NCBI GenBank assembly: GCA_021325525.1 | Contig: JAJPHB010000032.1 | Coordinates: forward strand, 1 to 64,000 | Direction of reading: 5' to 3' | Source: Alphaproteobacteria bacterium | GTDB lineage: Bacteria; Pseudomonadota; Alphaproteobacteria; ATCC43930; CGMCC-115725 | Length of the DNA stretch: 64,000 bases | Shown here: positions 8,773 to 16,515 of the stretch, piece after piece | Layout: each line of letters begins with the position of its first letter | How positions within the stretch are numbered: position 1 is the stretch's first letter | The notes under the pieces: generated by a model | What the model was told of the DNA's origin: nothing | The model's database searches: none | The model's input: the letters and a program-made list of their open reading frames with translations, nothing else | Made by a program: the position numbers and the translations under genes

Positions 8773-10584
8773 CTACGCCGCCTCCTGCCCGCCTTCGCGC
8801 ACCGCAGCGCCTTCCGTATAGGCGAACCACAGCGCACGGAAGCCGGCTTGGCGCTTGAGGAGTTCATCGAGGCTGCCGGCGTCGACGATGCCGCCGTCGG
8901 CCATGATGACGACCGTGTCGAAGCGCGGCAGCAGATGCAGCCGATGGATCGCCGAGACGATGCAGGCGCCGGGAAAGGCGGCGAGGAGATTGTCATAGAT
9001 GCGCGCCTCGGTTTCGGGATCGAGGCTGCTCGTCGGCTCGTCGAGAAGGATGAGGGAGCAGCTTTCGGCGGCGAGAATGCCGCGCGCGAGGGCAAGGCGC
9101 TGCTTTTGCCCGCCCGACAGGTTGATGCCGCGCTCGGCGATATGGGTGGCGAGACCTGACGGCAGCGCCGCGAGGATCGGCGCGAATTCCGCCACGGCGC
9201 AGGCGCGGTGGATCGCCGCCGGCGGATAAGCGAGGCCCATGGTGATGTTCTGCCCGATGCTGCTCTCGAAAATCTCGGGCTCCTGCGGCACCAGCATGGC
9301 GATGGCGCCAAGATCGCGCAAATCGGGGCGCGAGGTTCCATCGATGGCAAAACCGGCGCGATCGGGCCGGTAGAGGCCGGCCAGAAGGCGCAGCAGCGTG
9401 CTCTTGCCGGAACCCGATGGGCCGATCAGCGCGATGCGGCCGCCGCGCCGGAGAGTGAGCGAGATGTCGCGGAGCGACGCGGCGCGGCGCCGCTCTCGCG
9501 CATAGGCGAAGGCGAGGCCTTGCACGCGAATCTCGCGCCACGCCGCGGGGATGGGACGCGCGCCGCTCGCCGCTGGCGGGGCGAGGTCGAGGATGGGCGC
9601 GGCATCGGCGAAATCGGTCTGATAGCGCACCAGCTCCTGGTAGTTGCCGGCCATCGAGCTGACGACGCTGCCCGCCTGCTGGGCGTATTGATAGACCATG
9701 ACGGCGCTGCCGAGCAGGATGCCGCCTTGGCTGCGATAGGCGAGCCAGGCGTAAAGCACGACGAGGAAGCAGCGGATGCCGTTGTTGAGGAGGTCGATCG
9801 CGCACCATTTCGCCTCGTTGAGGACGATGCTGCGGCGGAGCGGCACGAACACGGCTTCGAGGCGGTCGCCCAGCATCCGCCGCGTCGCTTGCTGGAGGCG
9901 CAGCGCGATCACCGTCGAGATGTTGCCGAGGCAATCGGCGAGCGCCGCGCCGAATTGATGCTCGGCCGCGTTCTGCGCGCGATTGAGGCGGACCATCCGG
10001 GCGTCGAAGACGACGAGGACGATCGCGATCGCGACATAGCCGAGCAGCGCCGCGATCCCGGTCGGCACCGACAGGAGAAAAAGCGCGGCGATCGGTCCGG
10101 CGAGGTTAACGCCGTTCTGCAGGTAGATGAATTGATGCTGGGAGAAGTTGAAGAGCGCCGCGGCGGCGCGGTCGAGGCGCTGGATGGTGGCGCCGGAATG
10201 ATGGTCCTCGTGCCAGCTCATCGGCAGGCCGGCGATTTTGGCATAGAGCGCGTCGGTGAAGCGGCGGCGGATGCCGGTCGCGACCAGGCGCTCGATGACC
10301 CGTCCCGGCCCGTGCAGCACCCAGCCGAGAAGGCAGGCGGCGAAAATGAGCGCCATGTCCCGCGCCGCCAGGGCAAGGTGAGGCCCGCCCGCGCGCTGCA
10401 TGGCGTCGACCGCCTCGCCGGTCAGATAGGGAATGGTGAGCTTCACCGCCTGCGAGGCGAGGAGCAGCGCGGCGAAGCCGACGACGCGCGGCCGCTCGGC
10501 GGCGGCATAGTGCCACAGGGCGCAGTAAAGCCGGCCGAGCGCGCTGCCCCGCGGCGCCTGAAGATTCTGGCCGGTTCCTCTCAT
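8773..10584 (-). CDS. ABC transporter, fused permease and ATPase (exporter type)
   Basis: This 603-aa half-transporter has about six membrane segments in residues 30-320, then a nucleotide-binding domain with Walker A GPSGSGKST (about 390), signature LSGGQKQRLALARG, Walker B LILLDEPTSSLD and the switch histidine (SAIHRLH). It should work as a homodimeric exporter of the MsbA/MdlB kind. It converges on the 2OG oxygenase with 5 bp between stops. The substrate is unknown. Confidence 0.85.
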   Translation of the reverse strand: MRGTGQNLQAPRGSALGRLYCALWHYAAAERPRVVGFAALLLASQAVKLTIPYLTGEAVDAMQRAGGPHLALAARDMALIFAACLLGWVLHGPGRVIERLVATGIRRRFTDALYAKIAGLPMSWHEDHHSGATIQRLDRAAAALFNFSQHQFIYLQNGVNLAGPIAALFLLSVPTGIAALLGYVAIAIVLVVFDARMVRLNRAQNAAEHQFGAALADCLGNISTVIALRLQQATRRMLGDRLEAVFVPLRRSIVLNEAKWCAIDLLNNGIRCFLVVLYAWLAYRSQGGILLGSAVMVYQYAQQAGSVVSSMAGNYQELVRYQTDFADAAPILDLAPPAASGARPIPAAWREIRVQGLAFAYARERRRAASLRDISLTLRRGGRIALIGPSGSGKSTLLRLLAGLYRPDRAGFAIDGTSRPDLRDLGAIAMLVPQEPEIFESSIGQNITMGLAYPPAAIHRACAVAEFAPILAALPSGLATHIAERGINLSGGQKQRLALARGILAAESCSLILLDEPTSSLDPETEARIYDNLLAAFPGACIVSAIHRLHLLPRFDTVVIMADGGIVDAGSLDELLKRQAGFRALWFAYTEGAAVREGGQEAA

Positions 10585-10598
10585 GAATGTGCTCCCAA

Positions 10599-10666
10599 GG
10601 TTCTCTCTCGCAACGGCACCGGGATCATCGGCGCCCTCATCCGAAGAAACGGTTAGGGAGAGAACC
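10599..10666. repeat. inverted repeat between the ABC exporter and lacI-type gene
   Basis: GGTTCTCTC (10599-10607) is matched by GAGAGAACC (10658-10666), nine perfect base pairs around a 50-nt interval. It lies just upstream of the ABC exporter start on the minus strand. It could be a binding site or leader structure. No function is evident. Confidence 0.35.
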
Positions 10667-10720
10667 GGGAAAACATGGCCGTTTCTGGACGAAAGTGGGT
10701 CAACGGTGGAGCGAAGGCTT

Positions 10721-10798
10721 CGTCATGGCGAGCGGAGCGAAGCCATCCAGCCCGGCGTCCCGGCTCCTGGATCGCCGCACCGGTTCGCGGGTCACGAT
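10721..10798. repeat. REP-like imperfect inverted repeat
   Basis: The left arm GTCATGGCGAGCGGAGCGAA...CATCCAG (10722-10750) is followed by a GC spacer and an imperfect complementary arm CTGGATCGCCGCACCGG...GGGTCACGAT (10767-10798). It resembles the dispersed 'TGGATTGCTTCG...GCAATGACG' extragenic palindromes common in alphaproteobacterial genomes. Only this copy is evident in the window. Confidence 0.45.
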
Positions 10799-10811
10799 GT
10801 AAACGTTTACA
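10798..10811. promoter_or_regulatory. LacI-family operator, perfect 14-bp palindrome
   Basis: TGTAAACGTTTACA is perfectly symmetric with the central CG typical of LacI/GalR operators. It lies 44 bp before the first ATG of the LacI-type gene and is AT-rich against a very GC-rich background. It most likely binds that regulator, giving autoregulation of the whole transport operon. Confidence 0.8.
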
Positions 10812-10842
10812 AAAACCGCTTTCGGGACCTTCTCGGCATTGC

Positions 10843-10848
10843 TAGCAT
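10843..10848 (+). promoter_or_regulatory. possible -10 element of the lacI-type operon
   Basis: TAGCAT at this position would put transcription start at about 10855, exactly on the first ATG, implying a leaderless message. No good -35 is present (TTTCGG at 10820). The placement is suggestive only. Confidence 0.25.
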
Positions 10849-10854
10849 CGCCGC

Positions 10855-12930
10855 ATGGCGAGAGAAAAGCCGATGCCGACGGTGAAGGACGTGGCCGCCC
10901 GGGCGGGGGTCTCGATTGCCACGGTCTCGCGCGTCATCAACGAGCGGGGCGTGACGCGGGCGGAGACGGCGCGGCGGGTGGCGGCCGCCATTCGCGAGCT
11001 CGGCTTCCGGCCCCACGGCATCGGCCGCAGCCTCAAGACGGCGCGGACGCGCACAATCGGCATCGTGATCCCGGACCTCGCCAATCCCGTCTTCGCCGAG
11101 GCGGTGAGCGGCATCGGGGTCATGGCGAAGGCCGTCGGCTACAGCCTCCTCCTGGCTTCGACCGCGTATCGCGTCGACGAAGAGCGGGCGGCCGTCGAGG
11201 CGCTCCGCTGCCGCGGCGTCGACGGGCTCATCCTCACCGTCGCCGATCCGCAGCGCAGCCCGGCCCTGGACGAGCTCGACCGCGACCGCATTCCCTATGT
11301 GCTCGTCTACAACGCCCCGGCGGAGGCGGCGCGGCCGACCGTCACCGTCGATAACGAGGCGGCGGGCCGCGAGATCGTCGGGCGCCTCGTCGCCCGCGGC
11401 CATCGCCGCCTCGGCATGGTGGCGGGCAGCTTCGCCGCCTCGGACCGGTCGCGCGCGCGCCACCGTGGCTTTCTCGCCGGTGCGGCCGAGGCGAAGCTAG
11501 CCGAACCCGCCCTCATCGAAATCGATTTTTCCGAGATGCGGCTCGCTTCGACCCTGGCGCCGCTCTTTGCGAGGGGCGACCGCCCGACCGCGCTCTTCTG
11601 CTCGAACGACCTCGTCGCCATTGCCGTCATCGGTGCGCTCCGCGAGCTCGGGTTTCGCGTTCCCGCCGACGTCTCGGTGATCGGCTTCGACGGCATCGCT
11701 GTCGGCGCTCTCATCGACCCGACGCTCGCCACCATCGTCCAGCCCTCGCGCGAGATGGGCAGCGAGGCGGCGCGGGCGCTGCTCGATTTCCTTTCCCGCG
11801 GTGTCATGCCGGGCCACGCGATCCTGGCGCACGATTTCCGCCCCGGCGGCTCGCTCGATGCGGCGCCTTTCCGCGGCCCCGTTCCGATCCCCACAACAGC
11901 AAGCGGAGGAAGCCGACCCATGCTCGGACGAATTCTGCGCGCCGCCTTCGTGGCTGCCGCGTTTGCCGCGATGGCCGCCGGAACGGCCTCGGCGCAGGAC
12001 GTGATCTGCTACAATTGCCCGCCGGAATGGGCCGATTGGGGCACCATGCTGAAGGCGATCCAGCAGAATCTCGGCATCGCCATCCCGCAGGACAACAAGA
12101 ATTCCGGCCAGTCGCTGGCGCAGCTCATCGCCGAGAAGGCGAACCCCATCGCCGATTTTGTCTATCTCGGCGTCTCCTTTGGCATCGAAGCCAAGGAAAA
12201 GGGCGTGACGCAGCCCTTCAAGCCGGCGAATTGGGACAAGATCCCGGCCGGCCTCAAGGATCCGGAGGGCTACTGGTTCACAACGCATTACGGCACGCTC
12301 GGCCTCTTCGTGAACAAGGCGGCGCTCGGCGGCAAGCCCGTGCCGCAATCCTGGGCCGATTTGCTGGATCCGAAATACAAGGGCCTCGTCGGCTTCCTCG
12401 ATCCGACAAGCGCCTTCGTCGGCTATGCGGGCGCCGTCGCCGTCAACAAGGCGCTGGGCGGCAACCTTCAGGACTTCACGCCGGCCATCGACTATTTCAA
12501 GAAGCTGATGAAGAACGATCCGATCGTGCCGAAGCAGACGGCCTATGCCCGCGTGCTCTCCGGCGAGATCCCGATCCTCTTCGATTTCGACTTCAACGCC
12601 TACCGCGCCAAATACAAGGACAATGCCCAGGCCGAGTTCGTGATTCCGAAGGAGGGCACGATCATCGTCCCCTACGTCCTCAGCCTTGTCAAAGGCGCGC
12701 CGCATGCCGAGAAGGCGAAAAAGGCGCTCGACTTCATTCAGTCGCCGAAAGGTCAGGCGATATGGGCCAACGCCTTCCTGCGTCCGGTGCTGACCGACGC
12801 CATGCCTCCTGAGGTCGCAAAGAAGTTCCTGCCCGAAGCCGACTACGAGCGGGCGAGCTCCGTCGACTATGCGGCAATGGCGGCGGCCGAGAAGAGTTTC
12901 ACCGAGCGCTATCTGCGCGAGGTGCGCTGA
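10855..12930 (+). CDS. LacI-family regulator whose frame runs without a stop into the solute-binding protein
   Basis: Residues 1 or 7 (second ATG at 10873, PTVKDVAARAGVS) to about 345 are a standard LacI/GalR repressor: a helix-turn-helix with IATVSRVINERGV and a hinge around GRSLKTARTRT. The periplasmic-binding-like sensor runs from TIGIVIPDLANPVFAEAV to SVIGFDGIAVGALIDPTLATI. A LacI protein would normally end near residue 340-350. Here no stop occurs in frame, and the two other frames are also open up to the next start at 11920. The reading frame therefore continues through the complete binding protein (691 aa in total). Either a true fusion is made, or the repressor stop has been lost and the binding protein is made from its own internal start. 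See the separate entry at 11920. Confidence 0.7.
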   Translation: MAREKPMPTVKDVAARAGVSIATVSRVINERGVTRAETARRVAAAIRELGFRPHGIGRSLKTARTRTIGIVIPDLANPVFAEAVSGIGVMAKAVGYSLLLASTAYRVDEERAAVEALRCRGVDGLILTVADPQRSPALDELDRDRIPYVLVYNAPAEAARPTVTVDNEAAGREIVGRLVARGHRRLGMVAGSFAASDRSRARHRGFLAGAAEAKLAEPALIEIDFSEMRLASTLAPLFARGDRPTALFCSNDLVAIAVIGALRELGFRVPADVSVIGFDGIAVGALIDPTLATIVQPSREMGSEAARALLDFLSRGVMPGHAILAHDFRPGGSLDAAPFRGPVPIPTTASGGSRPMLGRILRAAFVAAAFAAMAAGTASAQDVICYNCPPEWADWGTMLKAIQQNLGIAIPQDNKNSGQSLAQLIAEKANPIADFVYLGVSFGIEAKEKGVTQPFKPANWDKIPAGLKDPEGYWFTTHYGTLGLFVNKAALGGKPVPQSWADLLDPKYKGLVGFLDPTSAFVGYAGAVAVNKALGGNLQDFTPAIDYFKKLMKNDPIVPKQTAYARVLSGEIPILFDFDFNAYRAKYKDNAQAEFVIPKEGTIIVPYVLSLVKGAPHAEKAKKALDFIQSPKGQAIWANAFLRPVLTDAMPPEVAKKFLPEADYERASSVDYAAMAAAEKSFTERYLREVR
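11920..12930 (+). CDS. extracellular solute-binding protein (type II, iron/polyamine/phosphonate class)
   Basis: The internal ATG 11920-11922 has a GGAGGA site 10 bp upstream. It begins a 336-aa protein with a clear Sec signal peptide (MLGRILRAAFVAAAFAAMAAG, cleavage near ASAQ). The mature part reads DVICYNCPPEWADWGTM, with GYWFTTHYGTLGLFVNK and LLDPKYKGLVGFLDPTSAF. This is the fold of Fe(III), putrescine and 2-aminoethylphosphonate receptors. The signal peptide and ribosome-binding site make separate translation more likely than a cytoplasmic fusion with LacI. It is followed 3 bp later by the first permease. Confidence 0.85.
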   Translation: MLGRILRAAFVAAAFAAMAAGTASAQDVICYNCPPEWADWGTMLKAIQQNLGIAIPQDNKNSGQSLAQLIAEKANPIADFVYLGVSFGIEAKEKGVTQPFKPANWDKIPAGLKDPEGYWFTTHYGTLGLFVNKAALGGKPVPQSWADLLDPKYKGLVGFLDPTSAFVGYAGAVAVNKALGGNLQDFTPAIDYFKKLMKNDPIVPKQTAYARVLSGEIPILFDFDFNAYRAKYKDNAQAEFVIPKEGTIIVPYVLSLVKGAPHAEKAKKALDFIQSPKGQAIWANAFLRPVLTDAMPPEVAKKFLPEADYERASSVDYAAMAAAEKSFTERYLREVR

Positions 12931-12933
12931 GCC

Positions 12934-13773
12934 GTGGCCGCGCCGCGCCGCCATCCCCGCAGCGAAGCGCCGCTCCTCGCGGCGCTCACCCTGCCGGCCT
13001 TGGCGGCGGTCGTCGCCTTCTTCGTCCTGCCGATGATCCGCCTCGTCATGCTCGGGGCCGCCGGACCGGAGGGGCTCGGCGCCTATGCCGCGGCGCTGAC
13101 GACGCCGCGCTATGTCGAGAGCCTCGCCGCCACCATCCTGCTCTCCGCCGGCGTCACCCTCGTCACCCTCGCGATCGCCGCTGCCAGCGGCCTCTTCCTC
13201 GAACGCAATCGCTTCCGCGGACGGCAGGTGCTGATCGCGATCCTGACGCTCCCCCTTGCGTTTCCGGGCGTCGTCATCGGCTTCATGGTCATCATGCTGG
13301 CCGGCCGCCAGGGGCTGATCGGGTCGATTTCGGCGGCGCTGACCGGTCAGAAGATCGTCTTCGCCTATTCCGCCGCCGGGCTCTTCATGGGCTATGTCTA
13401 TTTCTCGATTCCGCGCGTCATTCTCACCATCATGGCGGCGGCCGAGAAGCTGGATCGGGCTCTCGAAGAGGCGGCCCGCTCGCTCGGCGCCTCGAATTGG
13501 CAGGTCGTCCGCGATGTCGTCCTGCCGGCGCTGAGGCCGGCGCTCATCGCCTCGGGCGCCATCTGCTTCGCCACGGCGATGGGCGCCTTCGGCACCGCCT
13601 TCACCCTTGCCACCAACATCGACGTGCTGGCGATGACGATCTATACGGAATTCACGCTGCAGGCGAATTTCGCCATGGCGGCGGCGCTCAGCATCGTCCT
13701 CGGCGCCATTACCTGGGTCGCGCTCACCGTCGCACGCTCGCTGACGGGCGCCACCGTCGCCGCGGCGGGGTAG
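12934..13773 (+). CDS. ABC transporter permease (PotB/ThiP-like)
   Basis: The 279-aa protein starts with GTG, 3 bp after the binding-protein stop. It has about six membrane helices and the EAA loop EEAARSLGASNWQVVRDVVLP (about 180-200), which docks on the ATPase. It is the first of two non-identical permeases in this importer. Confidence 0.86.
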   Translation: MAAPRRHPRSEAPLLAALTLPALAAVVAFFVLPMIRLVMLGAAGPEGLGAYAAALTTPRYVESLAATILLSAGVTLVTLAIAAASGLFLERNRFRGRQVLIAILTLPLAFPGVVIGFMVIMLAGRQGLIGSISAALTGQKIVFAYSAAGLFMGYVYFSIPRVILTIMAAAEKLDRALEEAARSLGASNWQVVRDVVLPALRPALIASGAICFATAMGAFGTAFTLATNIDVLAMTIYTEFTLQANFAMAAALSIVLGAITWVALTVARSLTGATVAAAG

Positions 13774-13775
13774 CC

Positions 13776-14609
13776 ATGAAGCGCGCCGGCCTTTTCTATG
13801 CCCAGCTCGCCTTCACGATCCTCGTCTGCGCCTTCATGGTCGTGCCGGTGGTGCTTTCGATCCTCGCCGGCGTCACCGCGAACTTCTTCCAAGGGATCGG
13901 CAGCGGGCTGACGCTGCGCTGGGTCGTGCAGGTCTGGGGGCTTTATGCGGACACGATCCGCCTCTCAGTCATCATCGCCCTTGCCTGCCTCGCGGCGACG
14001 CTGATTGCCGGCGTGCCGACCGCCTATGTTCTGGCGAAGCGGCCGGGGCGCGTCGCGCGCCTCATCGAGGAGCTCCTCGTCCTGCCCATCGCGATTCCAG
14101 GCCTTGCCATCGCGCTCGGCCTCATCACCACCTACGGCGCCTTCGAAGGCTTCCGCAAGAGCTGGCTCTTCATCCTCGCCGGGCATGTCGTCTTCACGCT
14201 GCCTTTCATGGTGCGCGCCGTGCTGGCGGTGCTGCTCGCCATCGACTTCCGCACGCTCGAAGAGGGCGCCGCCAGCCTCGGCGCCGGCTTCTGGCAGCGC
14301 TTCCTCGGCGTCGTCCTCCCCAATTGCCGTCCCGGCATCCTCGCCGGCTCGCTGATGGTCGTCACGCTGTCGCTCGGCGAGTTCAATCTCACCTGGATGC
14401 TGCACACGCCCTTGACCAAGACGCTCCCCGTCGGCCTCGCCGACAGCTACGCCTCGATGCGGCTCGAAGTGGCGAGCGCCTATACGCTCGTCTTCTTCGT
14501 CATCCTCGTCCCGCTCCTCGTCCTGCTGCAGCGCTTCGGCCAGCCGGCGCGGCGGGCGGAGAGGGCGGCACCGGTCGCCGCGACCGTGCCGGAGAGGGCG
14601 CCCGCATGA
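13776..14609 (+). CDS. ABC transporter permease (PotC-like)
   Basis: This 277-aa second permease starts at the ATG 2 bp after the previous stop. It carries the EAA loop LEEGAASLGAGFWQRFLGVV and about six hydrophobic segments. The open frame further upstream is a shadow of the first permease. The stop overlaps the ATPase start (ATGA at 14606-14609). Confidence 0.86.
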   Translation: MKRAGLFYAQLAFTILVCAFMVVPVVLSILAGVTANFFQGIGSGLTLRWVVQVWGLYADTIRLSVIIALACLAATLIAGVPTAYVLAKRPGRVARLIEELLVLPIAIPGLAIALGLITTYGAFEGFRKSWLFILAGHVVFTLPFMVRAVLAVLLAIDFRTLEEGAASLGAGFWQRFLGVVLPNCRPGILAGSLMVVTLSLGEFNLTWMLHTPLTKTLPVGLADSYASMRLEVASAYTLVFFVILVPLLVLLQRFGQPARRAERAAPVAATVPERAPA

Positions 14610-15697
14610 CCGGCGCCTCGATCGCCCTCGCCGATTGCGGCAAGACCTTCGCCGATGGAACCGTGGCGCTCCACCGGCTCGATCTCGAAATCGCCGGCGG
14701 CGAGACGGTCGTCCTGCTCGGGCCCTCGGGATGCGGCAAGACGACGTTGCTGCGCCTCATCGCCGGGCTCGAAAGCCCCGATCCCGGCGGGCGCGTGCGT
14801 TTCGGCGGCGAGGATGTGACGGCGCGCCCCATCGAGCGGCGCAATGTCGGCATGGTCTTCCAATCCTATGCTCTCTTCCCGAACATGACGGTCGAGGAGA
14901 ATGTCGCCTACGGCCTCAAAGTGCGCCGGGTCCCGCCAAAGGAGCGGGCGCGGCGCACCGCCGAGATGCTGGAGATGATGCATATCGGCGCGTTGCGCCG
15001 CCGCCGCGTCGACCAGCTCTCGGGCGGCCAGCGTCAGCGCGTCGCCCTCGCCCGCGCCATCGCCGTGCGCCCGACCGTGCTCCTCCTCGACGAGCCGCTG
15101 ACGGCGCTCGATGCGCTCTTGCGCGAGCGCCTGCGCGTCGAGATCGACGCGCTGTTGCGCGGGCTCGGCATCACTGCGATCTACGTCACTCACGACCAGG
15201 CCGAGGCGATGGCGCTCGGCGACCGCATCGTCGTCATGCGCGAGGGGCGGGTCGCTCAGATCGGCACGCCGCGCGACGTCTACTTCCGGCCGGCGAACCC
15301 GTTCGTCGCCGACTTCATCGGCACCATCAACCGGCTCGTCGGCGTTGCGCGGAACGGCGCCGTCGAGATGCCGGGCGGCCGCTTTTCCTGGCGGGCGGAT
15401 GCGGCGGGGCCGGTCGAGCTGCTGTTTCGGCCGGAAAGCGCTCGCCTCCTGCCGCCGGAGGGTGCGCCCTTGCGCGGGCGCGTCGCCAGCGCGCTCTTCA
15501 TGGGCGACCGGACGCGCCTCGTCATCGCCGGGATCGGCGAGACGCCGATCATCGTCGATACGACCGAGCGCCGCCAGTTCCATGCGGGCGAGGAGGTCGG
15601 CATCGGCCTCGATCCGGAGGGGCTCTTCACCCTGGCCGAGGCCGCCGCGCCCGATCCGCAGCCGCGCGAAGGCGCCGCCGAGCGGGTGACCGCGTGA
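14606..15697 (+). CDS. ABC transporter ATP-binding protein (PotA/FbpC-like)
   Basis: This 363-aa ATPase has Walker A GPSGCGKTT, the Q-loop (VGMVFQSYALFPNMTVEENV), signature LSGGQRQRVALARA, Walker B LLLDEPLTALD and the switch histidine in YVTHDQAEAM. The C-terminal 120 residues form a TOBE-like regulatory domain. It completes the importer and overlaps the phosphoesterase start (GTGA). Confidence 0.9.
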   Translation: MTGASIALADCGKTFADGTVALHRLDLEIAGGETVVLLGPSGCGKTTLLRLIAGLESPDPGGRVRFGGEDVTARPIERRNVGMVFQSYALFPNMTVEENVAYGLKVRRVPPKERARRTAEMLEMMHIGALRRRRVDQLSGGQRQRVALARAIAVRPTVLLLDEPLTALDALLRERLRVEIDALLRGLGITAIYVTHDQAEAMALGDRIVVMREGRVAQIGTPRDVYFRPANPFVADFIGTINRLVGVARNGAVEMPGGRFSWRADAAGPVELLFRPESARLLPPEGAPLRGRVASALFMGDRTRLVIAGIGETPIIVDTTERRQFHAGEEVGIGLDPEGLFTLAEAAAPDPQPREGAAERVTA

Positions 15698-16512
15698 TCT
15701 TCGCGCAGATCAGCGATACCCATATCCGTCCGCCGGGGCGCCTTGCTTATCGCAAGGTCGACACGGCGGCGGCGCTGGAGCGGTGCGTTGCGCATCTGAA
15801 CGCACTCCGCCCGCGACCCGCCTTCGCCGTCGTTACCGGCGATCTCGTCGATTTCGGTTCACCCGCGGAATATCGTCGATTGCGCGAGCTGATGGCGCCG
15901 CTCGCCATGCCCTACTACGTCATTCCCGGAAACCATGACGAGCGCGGCGCCTTGCGCGACGCCTTGCGCGACGCCGCCTACCTGCCTTCCGAGGGCGAGT
16001 TCCTGCACTATACGATCGAGGGATACGAGCCGCGGTTCCTCGCTCTCGACAGCGTCGTCGCCGGCGCGCCTTACGGGGAGCTCGGCCCCGCGCGGCTCGC
16101 TTGGCTCGAGGCGCGCCTCGGCGAGGCGCCGGACCGACCGACGGTCCTCCTCATCCATCACCCGCCCTTCCTCACCGGCATTCGCCACATGGATGTGCAG
16201 AATTGCCGGGACGGCGCCGCACTCGGAGCTGTCGTCGAACGCCACAGGCAGGTCCGGGCCCTCCTCTGCGGGCATGTGCACCGCTTCACGACGACGCTCT
16301 GGCACGGCATCGCCGCCACGATCTGTCCCAGCCCCTCGCATGCGGTGGCGCTCGACCTCGACCCCGCCGGTCCCTCGGCCTTCGCGCTCGAGCCGCCATC
16401 CTGCCTCGTCCATCTCTGGAGCGAAGGCCGGCTCGTCTCGCATGTCAGCTTCATCGGCAGCTTCGACGGCCCTTACCCTTTCTACGACGCCGAGGGCAAG
16501 CTCATCGACTGA
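15694..16512 (+). CDS. metallophosphoesterase, CpdA-like phosphodiesterase
   Basis: Start GTG 15694 (MIFAQISDTHI) overlaps the ATPase stop; the protein has 272 aa. All calcineurin-fold metal motifs are present in order: SDTH, GDLVD, GNHDE, LLIHHPP and GHVHR. No signal peptide is seen, so it works in the cytoplasm. CpdA relatives hydrolyse cyclic nucleotides or glycerophosphodiesters. Coupling to the importer suggests it cleaves the incoming compound. The stop lies 3 bp from the convergent kinase gene. Confidence 0.87.
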   Translation: MIFAQISDTHIRPPGRLAYRKVDTAAALERCVAHLNALRPRPAFAVVTGDLVDFGSPAEYRRLRELMAPLAMPYYVIPGNHDERGALRDALRDAAYLPSEGEFLHYTIEGYEPRFLALDSVVAGAPYGELGPARLAWLEARLGEAPDRPTVLLIHHPPFLTGIRHMDVQNCRDGAALGAVVERHRQVRALLCGHVHRFTTTLWHGIAATICPSPSHAVALDLDPAGPSAFALEPPSCLVHLWSEGRLVSHVSFIGSFDGPYPFYDAEGKLID

Positions 16513-16515
16513 AGG

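Noticed and set aside
9208-10656. Plus-strand frame of 482 codons opposite the ABC exporter
   Set aside because: It mirrors the ABC gene, shows no recognisable domain and has shadow-type composition.
11801-12004. Overlapping small frame across the lacI-SBP junction as an alternative repressor end
   Set aside because: It has the Arg-rich composition of a shadow frame, and reaching it would need a frameshift for which there is no sign in the repressor sequence.
14635-15694. Upstream extension of the phosphoesterase frame to give 625 codons
   Set aside because: The extra part is Arg-rich and lies inside the ABC ATPase gene. The true start is the GTG at 15694 coupled to the ATPase stop.
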